Shown here: positions 24,136-35,471 of the stretch, one piece after another | Layout: every line of letters begins with the position of its first letter | Position numbering within the stretch: position 1 is the first letter of the stretch | From: Schizophyllum amplum | Lineage: Eukaryota > Basidiomycota > Agaricomycetes > Agaricales > Schizophyllaceae | Direction of reading: 5' to 3' | Assembly: GCA_007026445.1 (NCBI GenBank) | Contig: VDMD01000093.1 | Span: forward strand, 34,162-98,161 | Length of the DNA: 64,000 nucleotides | The notes under the pieces: model-generated | Database searches by the model: none | Told to the model about the DNA's origin: nothing | What the model saw: the letters and a program-made list of their open reading frames with translations, nothing else | Position numbers and translations under genes: made by a program

Positions 24136-24225
24136 ATGCCCAACATTATCAATCTCAAGTTCAAGGCGCGCCCTTCTTTCCCCCATGCCGTTCCGATTGA
24201 TAACGAGCGCCATGCAGGGAAATAA
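24136..24225 (+). promoter_or_regulatory. Upstream ORF overlapping the GATA factor start
   Basis: A 29-codon frame starting ATG CCC AAC (MPNIINLKFKARPSFP...) ends with TAA at 24223-24225, downstream of both candidate start codons (24185 and 24212) of the GATA factor and in a different frame. If transcription starts upstream of 24136, ribosomes that use this ATG cannot initiate the main frame by simple scanning. Confidence 0.5.
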
Positions 24226-27011
24226 ATCCTTCGTCGCGTTCAGCAACCTCAATGACACCGAGAGCCTGACGAAGACGTGGAAGGTACGCCCTAGGTCGTT
24301 GTTACACGCGGCAGGGCGCTTAGCTTATATGCGCCCACAGGTCTGCACCAAGGTCGCCAGCTTCCTCGAGCAGGGCCAGCGCCTCGAGAACCTCAGCTGG
24401 CGGCTCTGGCACCTCCAGAACTTGATGGTGGACACCGACAACGCCAAGTCGAAGCGGGACTTCAAGAAGCTCAGCAAGCACATGGGCGACAAGCTCGACC
24501 GCGAGAAGGGCAGGTGCGTGAACTATCCCCCGCCGCGCGAACCCTGCGCCCTGACACGATCCATAGGTCCATCGAGGAGCTCGAGGCGCCCGACTTTAGG
24601 CGGAACCCATCGTCCGACCTCATCCGCCAGCGCGCGGTCGAGAAGGAGCGCAACCGCGAGGCGAGCCAGAACACACAGCCGGGTGCGATCAACCGCATGC
24701 AATTCACCTTCAGCGTCGAGCAGCCCTCCCCCGCCTCCAACGCGCCCGTCCCCAAGCCCGACTTCAAGCCCTCGTCCGAGTTCGCCAAGCGCCCCCGCGC
24801 CCCGCGCCCAAATGTCGACGACATGGTCGTCGAGGATGAAAGCAAGCCGCAGCAGGCCCGCTCCAGCCCCCAGGCCTCGTACGATCACACCCACCAAGCG
24901 TCGCTCCACTTTCCCTCCGTCTTCTCCAACGACTTCGGCCCCTCTGCTCTCCTCTACTCCGCGCCCTCCGTCTCGAATCGCATGACCTACGGCGAAGGTG
25001 TCGCGCAACAGTACAACGAGTTCAGCATCCCTCGTCCTACGATCGAGCTCCCCCTCGACGATCTCCTCAACACCGTCGACGCCGCCGACAGTCCTGGCGA
25101 CTGGAGGCGCTACGGCGCTGCGGACTCTGATCAGCACCAGACGCACCAGGACATCAGGATGTCCGACATGCAACAGCAAAACCAGGCTCAGCAGTCCGCC
25201 ACGTACAACAAGTCTACTTCCCCGGCCTCCTCCTCCGCGTCTGCCACCTCTTCTTCCTCTGCCGGCCACACTAGCGACTCCGACAGCAGCAGCGACTCGG
25301 AGGACGACTCCAGCGACCCTGGCCTGAGCAATCAGCTCCGTCAGACGGCGCCAATGTCCCACCACATGCCGGAGCCAGTGCCACAGACCGTCGCGCCGTC
25401 GAAGGTGAACTCGATGTTCACCGACCGCGCGAGCACGCCCATCGCGCGCCCGAGTCTCTTGGTCAACACCAAGTCGGGTTCGACTTCGTCGCGTGCGCCG
25501 GGTCCCTCCGCTACGGTCACGAACATGTCCGCCGCGTCGCTCCGCAGCGCCAACAACAACACCGCACCGGGCGGCGTCAAGGCAGAGTGCTCGAACTGCG
25601 GCGCCACACATACGCCTCTATGGCGCCGTGGGCTCAACGACGAACTCAACTGCAACGCATGTGGATTGTATTGCAAGTTGGTGAGTTTTCCATCTCTCCC
25701 AAGTCTTGGTACACGTAGCTAAACATTCTATAGCACAAGCGCCCACGCCCCAAGAGCATGCGCAACAACAATGACGGCGGGCGCAACAACAGCCAGCCTC
25801 GTCAAGAGGTCGCCGACGTGATGGGTAACCCAGCTGCTCTGCCTCGCGCTAACTACGGATCTCACGCGCCGCCAGCGCAATGCTACAATTGCCACACGAC
25901 GGCAACACCGCTTTGGCGCAAGGATGACGAGGGCAAAACCGTCTGCAATGCGTACGTGACCCTTCATTTCGCTTCTTTTTGTTACTCACTGCTCCACCCT
26001 AGGTGTGGTCTCTACTACAAATTGCACGGCACGTCCCGGCCGATTTCGATGAAGTCAGATATCATCCGCAAGCGCTCCCGTCATGAGGCCGCCCGCGCGG
26101 CGGCGGCAGGGCGCGCGAACGGGTTCGGCGAGACCCCATCGGCGAGTCCCGGCGTCAGCCGCCGAGCGTCGCCGTCGCGGGATGCTTCGCCCGTGCTCGC
26201 GCCGGATTCGACGACGGTGCAGCAGCAGACGTACGAGTACGTGCAGGCGCCGCAGCAGCAGCAGGACGAGCAGCAGCAGCAACAGCAACAGCACCAGTCG
26301 TACGCGCAGCCGATGTCCGCACAGAATGGCAACAACAACACGTCGTCGGAGCTGATGAACGCGCTTGGGCAGGACAACAGCGGACAGGAGCAGCAGTACC
26401 AGACGACGTTCCAGAACAGCTTCCCCGGTCCGTACAATCCTGACCACCTGACGCTGCAGTACCCGAGCGAGAACCCGCTGCCGTTTACATCCGCGGATGT
26501 GTCCGACTACGACCTCACGACGAGCCCGCGCACGAGCAAGCGGCGGCGCATGAGCGTCGACTCCGCGTCCGAGCCGCCGTCCTCCGCGGTCTCATACGGC
26601 TCGTACAACGACGGGTACTCCTCGGGTGCGGCGTCGGGCATGAGCAGCGGCGTGACGAGCTCGAATCACTCGCAGCGGTCTTCCATGTCCGACTTCCCCT
26701 TCTCGTCCTTCCCCTCGTACAACTGGAACACGGGCCCCATCATGCGCAACCAGAACAGCAACGCGTACTGGCACCCGCCTATGCTCCCTCAGCAGAACGA
26801 GTACCACCAGCCGGCGGAGAACCCGATGGACCTGTTCCACCCGCCGATGCTCCCGCAGCACGAGGAGGACCTGTTCTCGGCGTACCTGCACCCGCCGATG
26901 GCGATCCCGGATGACCAATCGTCGCAGATGGGCCAGCAGATCCATCCGCCGATGATCTGGCCGGACTACTCTCACGACCATGGCTACGACAACTCTATGC
27001 ACGCGTACTAA
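24185..27011 (+). CDS. GATA-type transcription factor with DUF1752 and two zinc fingers
   Basis: Five exons: 24185-24283, 24341-24513, 24567-25680, 25734-25951, 26003-27011; 870 aa. Residues ~34-75 hold the fungal GATA N-terminal DUF1752 signature ([20 protein letters not shown]). A long Ser/Pro-rich region with an acidic Ser run (~250-300) follows. Finger 1 (~431-460) reads [15 protein letters not shown]...CNACGLY; finger 2 (~511-540) reads [15 protein letters not shown]...[12 protein letters not shown] and is followed by a basic tail (RKRSRHE). The linker between fingers has no Cys cluster, unlike siderophore regulators of the SRE/SreA/Urbs1 type. The C-terminal third is Gln/Asn-rich with a poly-Q run (genomic 26251-26295), an NLS-like KRRRMS, and four HPPM motifs at the end. 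It is a nuclear DNA-binding regulator; its target pathway is not evident. Intron positions fall at the finger ends. Confidence 0.9.
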
Positions 27012-28279
27012 ACGCCATTATGCCCGCCCCCTCTATGTTATATGCCGCCATGTAGATATCTCGTGTACGACCGCGCATGACTCGGACATGGTTTCCCGCA
27101 GGTGTTGTTCTCGCCCTCGTCGCCGTGTTATCGTCCGCTGTCGCCGCGCCGTCGCTCATCGCTGTATCTGTTGTTGTACTTATGCTCTCGAAGAACGCTC
27201 ACATCATGTGCTCCGTCACCGGCATTCCACATTGCATATTCTCCCTCCTTCTCATCCATCGACTGTACTTACCATCCCTTTCTCCTTCTTTCCCTTCTCC
27301 CCTCGCTTCCTTCCCCTTGACGACCTTTTTATTCTTTAAAGATGCCGGGACCTGCTCTTCGCTCCGCTATGCCCGCTGCTTATTCCCTCTTGTATACCAC
27401 TCACGCCCTTTTTGACCGCTCACATCCATCTGTCCTCATATACGTACTCGACATCCTTCCTGTTGTACATAACTATGCGAAGGTTTGCGCTTCCAAACCC
27501 AGAATACGACTTGTTGTATCAACGCGCGTGTTGGTAAGTCACTAGTCAAGATTCCTGCATGGATAATTCGGCTGATGATGCGCAGATCTGCAGCTGGTCT
27601 AGGAGCAGCGACCGTTTTGTGGGGCAAGAAGTCCGGCCATTTGTTTGCTTGTGTTGACACGTGTGGGTCCTTATTGGATGTCGGACCGTCACACCGGGTT
27701 GTGGACCGTTAAAGTCGACCGTCTACGTTTGCAACACTGAAGCTCTGAGATTCCGACGTCAGGCATTCAAAAATGCTTCATTGTTCTCACTAAGTACATA
27801 CTGCCAGCTTGACCTAAAGGACTCGCAAGGATGTTTGGTGCGCACATTCATCGCCGGATAGTATCGTCCGATCCTGTTCCCTCCATCTGACTTGTATGTC
27901 CAGTTCGATGCAGATTGGCCGACATGACGTGCGTTCCTCAGCCTAGCTCAATATAGAGTGCTGGACTCGCGGAATGTGCCGGATGGAATGCTCAAACCTA
28001 CTGTAACGTCGTCTCTCATTCATTCTTCCATCACCGAGACAGCACTCTGGAGGCGCCTAGATGATGGTGGGCGGGAACCGCCTCCTGCCTATCAGCTCAG
28101 TGCTCAGTCATGAGGCGCGTATCCAATGGACTTACATCCGTCCATCGCGGAGTAGACTATCGGCAGTAGCCAATCTGCGAAAATGCGCAAGGTCGGGCAT
28201 TGGACTGACATCGGGCTCTGCTTCTTGTTCTCTCTCATCCGCCATCTCTGCGCCTACTTGGTCATCGTCACGATAGACG
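27012..28279. other. Intergenic region between GATA factor and permease 2
   Basis: Contains the pyrimidine-rich 3' region of the GATA gene and the upstream region of permease 2. No gene recognised. Confidence 0.5.
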
Positions 28280-30706
28280 ATGAGTTCAAGGAAGGAAGGC
28301 TCCATCGAGATCGACGATGTGCGCGCTGTCGACGACCTCAAGGAGCTCGGCTACGAGCAAGAGCTGGTGAGGGTGAGTGCATGCTCTTCACTCTAGATAC
28401 ACTCTGCTGAACAGGCGGTCAGTCAAGACGGCTTCCGCATATACTCTTCAGTGCGTCTGCCCTATGAAGTTCGTAGCTCATTCTCTGACGCTCAATCGCA
28501 GTGACGTTGGGTGAGACTCCATGTACGCGCTGAGACGCGTATGTCGTGGCTGAGCGAGTGTTCCTGTAGCAATCCTGGCAGTTCGTATGTCGTCAACATT
28601 TTCCAGATGCACCCTGATATGACGGATTGCCCACAGCCTGCGGCCTAGCAGCGCCCATCGCGACATCCCTTGTCGGTGGAGGGCCTGCGTCAATGTTCTG
28701 GGGGTACGTAGTCAAATCAACGTGGCCGGCCGTCTCAGAGAATCTGCCCCTGATCCATGTTTCCTCATAGGCTTCTCCTCGTATCCCTGCTCTCCCTCTT
28801 CGTCGCCCTTTCTTTGGGCGAGATTGCCTCTAAGTACCCCACGTCTGCAGGCGCGTACTACTGGTGCTACCGTCTTGCTCCCGCGCGCCACCGCCTTCTG
28901 CTTTCCTATATCACTGGCTGGTTAATTGTCACCGGCGACTGGATGCTCGCTTTGAGTGTTTCCTTCGTACGTCATGCGTGAAGTGCCCTTTGACCATGTC
29001 TAACGGCCTTGCAGGCAACAGCGCAGTTCTTCGTCGCTGGGGTGGCCATTTTTCACCCTGCATGGGAAGCGACGGCGTGGCAGACATGTGCGCTTTCCCC
29101 TATGCCCACCTGACGGATTGATAGCTCATCAGTTACTTTTCTATCCCGCAGATCTCGTTTTTCTTGGAGTTTTGCTAATTACTAGCACGTTCTGCATATT
29201 CTTCAACCGTCACCTGCCTATGCTAGAGGTACGTGTGATTCTTCAATATAGCGCGCAGCACCAGCCTTACTCTCCCAATAAGATCGTCTCCGCATACTGG
29301 ATGGTTATCGGCCTAGTCGGTACACGACTTCACTTTCGGGAGATCTTTTCTTCACTCACGCGGCAGCTCAGTCATGCTGGTCTGTCTCTCCGTTGAGGCG
29401 AAGGTCGGAAGACACTCTGCAGTGTTCGCCTTTACGCATTTCGACGCGTCGTTCTCTGGATGGTCTCCCGGATGGACCTTCTTTATTGGCTTATTTCCCG
29501 TGAGTTGGAATCACTGCTAATACGGCGTGCCAACTGAGGATGCGCCTTACAGGCAGGCTACACGTTTTCTGGAGTTGGCATGAGTGCGTGCATTGTCTAA
29601 TCTCATCATCCTTGACCGTCTTATGTTATTCTTCAGTCGCCAGCATGGCAGAGGAAGTGCATAAACCTTCCATCAACCTCCCGCGAGCGATGGTATGGTC
29701 GGTCCCGATTGGATGCTTGATGGGTGTTGTTTTCATTCTCCCTATCAACTTCACGCTGCCGGATATCGGTGTGCTACTGAGTGGTGCGTGCGTATCTGAC
29801 TATGGCTCGAGCCGTATTGATTTGCCTGACAGTCGCATCCGGTCAGCCGACGGCCGTGATGTTCACGATGATTATGGGTTCGAAAGGCGGAGGATTCGGC
29901 ATGGTGCGTTGTAACTTATGCGCGCTTTCTGAATTGTGTTCTGTCTCTAACTTTCGCGCAGTGGTTCATCAGTCAGTGCGCGTGCAATCTCATAAGAATA
30001 CGCAGTCTGACAAGCCCTTTGCGCAGTTTTTGGGATCGCTCTCTTCTGTGCCATCTCCATCAACTGCGCCGCGTCGCGCGCGACATGGTCCTTTGCGCGT
30101 GACAAGGGGATCCCTTTTCATGCGGTCTTCGCCAAGCTTGACCCTCGATTCTCCGAGCTGCCCCTCAATGCGTTCATGCTCTGCATAACCGTGCAAGCGC
30201 TCCTTGGCCTGATCTACCTTGGCTCAAGCGCGGCGTTTAACGCCTTCGTTGGTGTCGAGGTGATGTGCCTCGGTGCGAGCTACGCGATTCCGATCACAGT
30301 GCTACTGCTAGGTGGGAGGAAGGGGGTGGAAGATGCCCCCTACTCGCTGGGGAAGTGGGGATGGGCGATTAATGGTATAACTCTTCTCTGGGTGGCGTTA
30401 GAGATGGTGCTGTTCTCTATGCCGGCCGTGCTTCCCGTGGATAAGTCGACGATGAGTGAGTATTATGGGCTGTCCGCCAGGATCTGCTAACGACGAACGC
30501 CAGATTATGCCTCAGTTGTATTTGTAGGGTTCGCGGTGATCAGTGCGGCTTGGTATATGCTCAGTACGTTGACTTGACGTGTTCGTCTTGCGCTGGTTCT
30601 TATATGTATCTTGGTAGATGGACGCCTTCACTATGCGGGACCGCCTGTGACGCAGAACGTCCAGGATGAGAACCCCAGTATGGAGGGGATTGAAGCGAAG
30701 GCTTGA
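28280..30706 (+). CDS. APC-superfamily amino acid/GABA/choline permease, copy 2
   Basis: Seventeen exons: 28280-28372, 28423-28450, 28502-28510, 28570-28584, 28637-28703, 28771-28966, 29015-29087, 29152-29228, 29283-29319, 29372-29499, 29553-29583, 29637-29783, 29833-29903, 29962-29971, 30027-30455, 30504-30563, 30618-30706. They sum to 1560 nt, 519 aa, all phases matching. It is a close paralogue of the permease at 11681-14170, in the opposite orientation. Sixteen intron positions are shared and most internal exons have identical length (9, 15, 67, 196, 73, 37, 128, 31, 147, 71, 10, 429, 60 nt). The shared N-terminal motif is RAVDDLKxLGYEQEL. The helix exons read SRRLPHILFMTLAILAVP. No break was seen, so both copies look functional. 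Differences are concentrated at the termini. It is presumably a plasma-membrane importer of an amine or amino acid. Confidence 0.88.
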
Positions 30707-31010
30707 AACGCGCATGCTACCGGTCGGTGCAGTAGCGATCTGCTTGTCAATGGTCTCGAAGGAGTCAGCCCATCCTTGTATTGTTTGTTGTCTTAAATGG
30801 CAAGAAGCTTGACTGAGCGCTCGACCCTCAGTCCGAAAAAAAGCCTGCCTGCGGCAGGTCTGCGGTCATGAGCTGATATTCGGCCGACTAGAGCGTGGCC
30901 CATCCATTCGTCCTACGATGGATATGATGCATACTACTAGTACTTCACGAGCATTGGCCAAGCAAAGCAGTACTTGTATGTTACCCTTGCCGGCAAGGCC
31001 CGCCCGAATA

Positions 31011-32759
31011 TCAGTAGTACATCCCCCCCATCCCTCCAAATCCTTCCATGTGGGAGCCATAATACGAGAAATCGTCAGCATACTCTTCGGACTCGTCCAT
31101 TTCGCTTCCCGAGCCCATCTCGCTTTCCGAGTCGTCATACTGAAAGACGTCCCGCTTCTTCTTGACCACTTCGCGGACGACGAACGATTCAAGTAGAGAT
31201 CGTAGCTCCTCTCGCACATCATCGTCCATGTCGCACTCACGGAGGTACTCCAGGACGACATGACGCAGTTTCCCACCGTCGGCAGCGCGCGAGCGGATGA
31301 GCTTCGCAGGTTCAGGCTGCTCAGCCGAGGAGTCAGTGTTCTTCCTGGAGTAACCGGGATAGTGTTGCAGCGGCCGCGGCTTCGCAAGACCGCCGCTAAT
31401 CTCCAGGCGGGTCAGGCGCGGTAGAACGTCGCGACCCAGTTCCTCGCCATCTCCGCGGGACGTGAGCTGGTGGAGTGTGGAGCAAAGCGCAGAGAGGTTC
31501 GAGCGGTTGTATCCATTCTGCATCTCCCACCAGACGAGGTGCTCGACAGCCGGGGCGCAGGCGAACAGGTCGCGGAGACTACCCACTGGGATTGGCATGT
31601 TCTTGAGCGCGAGCGCTGTCAGCGCTGGGGAGTGCGAGAGGAACTTCGAGAGGACTTTCGTGAGATTTTGCGACCATTTGGATTTGCCTGCCTCGCACGA
31701 GATGCAGATATCGAGTGACGCGAGCGCCGGGGCCGTGAACGAGCTGAAGAAGACCAGCAACACAGACTTGAAGTTGAGATTACCGCAGACCAAACGGACT
31801 TTGCGAAGGCGGGGGTAGGCTGGGATGGTGTCCGCCGCGGTAGGCATGGATTTTATGTCGTTCGTCGGATAGTCGACTCTGAGCGATTCGAGCTTGACAC
31901 AGTAGCTGAGGAGCTCGACAATCTTGCTAAGCTGGACCTCGCCGTAGGTTATGGCGACGCTTGTGAGCTGGTGCCATGCGAGGAAGGTGCCGTCTAGAGG
32001 CCCGCTGTACGAGCGGAGTCGCGGCGTGTCGATGAAGTGCACGGTCCCTCCCCTCTGCCGGAGCTCGAGCTCCTCCAAGGCAGCGTATCGCGGTGGCTTC
32101 TTGTCTCCGTAGCGATAGACTGAAGCGGTGGTTGTACACTTTCGCCAGCGATGGCGCTCGGCATTGAGTAACGACATGGCGGCGTAGTTGTCGCTGCCAA
32201 TAAATATCGTGAGAGGCGAAGAACCGGACCTTTCGAGGTGGAATTTGACGGCCTTTTCGAGGCCAGACTCGTTGTCGTCGAAGTCAGAGTACTCGTGCTC
32301 TTTAAGCTTTATCGACGCCCAGAGCGAAGTGTGCGCGAACGCGACGGACCGCCAGGCCCTACAGACGTGCGTCAAACGCAGGGGAGAGGAGTGATGATCC
32401 TCTAGGGAGTACTGCTGGGTGTTCGTGACGTGCATGAAGATCTCCCGCAAGACGTCCGGAACGAGACGGCTCAGAGGGCTGCAGAGCCAGACTGCGCGCG
32501 CGTAGTGCTTTTCGAGCTCTGTCCTCTCCGCCGCAAGTTTTGTGTAAGACGCTACAATGCGGTCCATCTCGGCGGTATATGAGTTGAGAGCTTCCAATGC
32601 GGTATGGATATTGGGCCTCATAGCAAGACAGTCGGCTGACGAGGACGGATTGAAGAGAGCGAGCTTTTCTCTGAGCGATTTGACGTCGGTTCCGAGATCA
32701 AAGGGTTGGGTATGGGGGGCGTTTTGCATGCTGTCAGTGAGGAGTGCGGAGTCGGACAT
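31011..32759 (-). CDS. F-box-like protein with leucine-rich-repeat-type C-terminus
   Basis: Single exon, 582 aa. Residues ~60-100 form a helical/coiled segment (ALNSYTAEMDRIVASYTKLA) typical of the large Agaricomycete F-box family. The F-box core follows (LSRLVPDVLREIFMHVT ... LTHVCRAWRSVAFAHTSLWA). The remainder has irregular leucine-rich strands (LEELELRQRG, LESLRVDYP, LTALALKNMP, LTRLEISGGL). The C-terminus is acidic and ends in a Gly/Met/Tyr-rich tail (GGMGGMYY). Such proteins are substrate adaptors of SCF ubiquitin ligases; the substrate is unknown. The ATG at 32759 opens the frame (MSDSALLTDSMQNAP). Confidence 0.85.
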   Translation of the reverse strand: MSDSALLTDSMQNAPHTQPFDLGTDVKSLREKLALFNPSSSADCLAMRPNIHTALEALNSYTAEMDRIVASYTKLAAERTELEKHYARAVWLCSPLSRLVPDVLREIFMHVTNTQQYSLEDHHSSPLRLTHVCRAWRSVAFAHTSLWASIKLKEHEYSDFDDNESGLEKAVKFHLERSGSSPLTIFIGSDNYAAMSLLNAERHRWRKCTTTASVYRYGDKKPPRYAALEELELRQRGGTVHFIDTPRLRSYSGPLDGTFLAWHQLTSVAITYGEVQLSKIVELLSYCVKLESLRVDYPTNDIKSMPTAADTIPAYPRLRKVRLVCGNLNFKSVLLVFFSSFTAPALASLDICISCEAGKSKWSQNLTKVLSKFLSHSPALTALALKNMPIPVGSLRDLFACAPAVEHLVWWEMQNGYNRSNLSALCSTLHQLTSRGDGEELGRDVLPRLTRLEISGGLAKPRPLQHYPGYSRKNTDSSAEQPEPAKLIRSRAADGGKLRHVVLEYLRECDMDDDVREELRSLLESFVVREVVKKKRDVFQYDDSESEMGSGSEMDESEEYADDFSYYGSHMEGFGGMGGMYY

Positions 32760-33987
32760 TGTAGTTGCAGTGACTCTTGCAGCGTCTCAGCAACGTAGGC
32801 CATCGATAATGAGCTTTTAAAGCTTACAATGAGGATAAACAATTCGGAGATAATCTAAGGCCCGGTAATCTTCAGCGGCCGAGTCGCCTTGCCGGTCTTG
32901 TCTAGATATAATACTTTCTAGTCTTGTGTCATTTGTAAGCCTATGATATGGTCGAGCGACGTACCGTTTGGTAAAGGAATGGAATGGTCGGGAGATACGC
33001 GTTGTTTGTGCAGGCTTGTTCCCTGCTTGTTCCTGTCGACGACGCGCATGTGGCTGTGCGTATCATTTGGTTCTCGTCCATCGATACAAACTCGGCCCTT
33101 GTACTTGGGCTCCATCTCTCCCTACTTCAACTTGGTCTCAAGCGGGGACATACGAAACCCCAACACACTGATCATATTTCTGCACACGAACGACGGTAGT
33201 ACTAATCTCATGGATCAATGGAACAAAGCTTTGCATGAACTGGATCACATTGTGAACGCGAAGGCGCTTGAAGGTGCATACTGCAGTTCACTCAAGTACG
33301 CAGGTGCCGTGCTTTCCATTGCATCGCATCTACCAAACATGCAGCACGATGCGCTTCAGCTTAGCCTTGTGTAGGCGAGGCGCCCCTGAAGAGCCTTGAA
33401 GATGAGGACAAGTGACAACGTGACCGAAAAGTCACGACGCATGAGATGATCTTGCCTGATTAGGAGAACAAAGGCGACGTGCAAGCAGATATTGATAGAA
33501 TCAGATTGGCATCTCGCAAGCGGCCATCCAGGCATCGAACAAGTTGCGGTCCTGTGTCTCGGATATCCAGGAAGAGGTACGAAGGTATTGAAGGAGGCAC
33601 AGTCTCAGTGTCGAGAGGCTTGGACTAGTGATGCGTATAGAGACTATCATGTACTGTATGCTCATGAATGATCCAGACGATGTTTGTAACATTGCTGTCC
33701 TGCCAACTGCGAGAAGGCAAAGGTTGTAGTCAAGCGCCAGCCAACGACTCGGAGTCCGCGCATGTCATTGTTTATAGTTGTTTTTCCGTCTTTGCTTCCG
33801 TGATGGCGTTCAATTGTTCTTTATCCTCTTCCTTTTCAGTCCACAATGGGCGGCGACATATAAAGGTCCATTTTGCCATATGATACCCTCAATTCCTCTT
33901 GCTTTCGTCCACCATCTTGCTTTTGTGTCGCGACCCTGAATCGCACGCGTTCACGCCGCCAACAGCGCCCAGCTTGCATCCCGCGCC
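32760..33987. other. Divergent promoter region
   Basis: Lies between the divergent F-box and PPTase-like genes. No further gene recognised; frames near 32943-33374 lack motifs. Confidence 0.5.
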
Positions 33988-35143
33988 ATGAGTACCAACC
34001 CCGTCTCGCGTCCCTCGAGCGCGACCCCCACGCCATCGGGCCCTCATGGACGTCCCTCGGATGTGATTATCACCGACTGCCCTATCCTCGTGTGGATGAT
34101 GTCGTTGAACCGCGAGTACACGCTGGAGGTGAGCGCGACGCGCGAGTGATCGGACGTCCAACTAACGAGCATGGCTTTGCCAGGAATACACTGCCTGCTA
34201 CGACATCGTTAAGGAATGCCTACCCCACGTCAAGCGTATCAAGAACGAGCCAGAGAACCCCGATACGTTTCGTGCGTGTCCCCTCTGCTCATTAGGCGCC
34301 CAGCGAGCTGATCGCGTTCTCCGCCTTCAGGCCAGCTCATGACCGTTCTCCTCCCCCTCCTTATGATGCGGCATAGGCGCATACCTCGGGCGCGCTGGCG
34401 CGACAATCAGACGGCGAATGGGAAGCACTGGATCGAACAGGTGCGCCACTAAAACTGTGTCCTCGCGACCCTGCTGACGCGATGCCTCAGGCGCCCGACA
34501 ACATGCCCCCCGAAAAGTTCCTCACCTCCATGATCGGCTACCATCTCGAGTACTGCAACTCGATTTGTGGCATGGCCATGACACAGGGCCAGCAGCGGCG
34601 CGTCATCAACATCGGCCTTGGTATCCGCCAGATACACGTCGAACCCCGCAACATCACCGTGACCACCTATGTTGAGGCCATGAACCACCTAGTGCGTTAG
34701 GCGCGCCACGCTCGACGCTCCCCGCTAACTTGCCACAGCTCACGCCGCTCGAGGTCGAGCTCATCACCAAGCATGGTCAGACCGACGAAGTCACGTTGCG
34801 CCGGCTCTGCATCGTCCTTTCATGTAAAGACGCGTACATCAAGGCCATCGGCCAACCCGTAGGCTTCGACTACCGCCGACTCGAGTTCAACATCCCCGAA
34901 GAGAAGGCGACCGGTGACGGGCACCCGCTCACCGGCTGGGAGTTCCGCATCTTCAAGGCGCAGCTCGGCGTGTCGCGGCGCGCGCAGATCGTGGAGGAGC
35001 AATACCAGTGCGTCTGCGCGTTCTTCCGCGGGATGGCGGACTCCAAGTTCGTGTGGTACGAGAGCAAGCAGGAGCTGGAGAGCTGGGTGCAATTCATCAA
35101 TATTGACCAGATGGTGAAGGTGGTCACTAAGCTGACCGCGTAA
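33988..35143 (+). CDS. Sfp-type 4'-phosphopantetheinyl transferase-like protein, catalytic residues lost
   Basis: Five exons: 33988-34128, 34184-34271, 34331-34440, 34491-34691, 34739-35143; 314 aa, all phases matching. The order and spacing follow eukaryotic Sfp/AASDHPPT-type PPTases: LLPLLMMRHRRIPRARW near residue 85-100, the central strand pair, KDAYIKAIGQPVGFDYRRLE (~208-227), the GWEFRIFKAQLG strand, and WVQFINIDQMVKVV at the end. Active PPTases carry a (S/T)HD motif, a GxD(x)E/K metal-binding motif and WxxKE. Here the corresponding stretches read GYHLEYCN, NIGLGIRQI (Asp replaced by Gly) and CIVLSCKD (Trp lost, Glu replaced by Asp). The gene has no stop or frameshift, so it looks like a conserved-fold pseudoenzyme or a diverged duplicate rather than a dead pseudogene. 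The normal role of the family is activation of carrier proteins of PKS, NRPS and lysine synthesis. Confidence 0.75.
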
Positions 35144-35471
35144 AGCGGCGCGCCCGATGTATTTATGACAAGGATTGTTGCTCATAGCTATGCTTTATCT
35201 CGTTGTGTATTGTGTATGTGTATGTATCGATTTGCTCAGCGGATGCCTGTAAGTCCTGTCGGGTCCTAGACAATCAACTTTTCTCCCAATGTACACGCTG
35301 GATCACGTGCGAAGTGCAAGTTGCAGTGGGAACCACTCGCAATCGTGAGGGATTGTAAGTAGACGCACACAGGTCTGGGAAATTGGGCGCCGAATGGAAT
35401 TCCGAGGGAGTCTACGCCAGTACTTCAATATAACGATAGGCTGTTCAATAAACGAGCGGATTGTGCGAGTC

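Noticed and set aside
24523..25611. 362-codon open frame on the minus strand
   Set aside because: It lies entirely antisense to the GATA factor exon, has Arg/Gly/Val-rich composition typical of GC-rich shadow frames, and no motif.
32943..33374. 143-codon frame upstream of the PPTase-like gene
   Set aside because: No recognisable domain, no splice or promoter context, and low-complexity-free but random composition.
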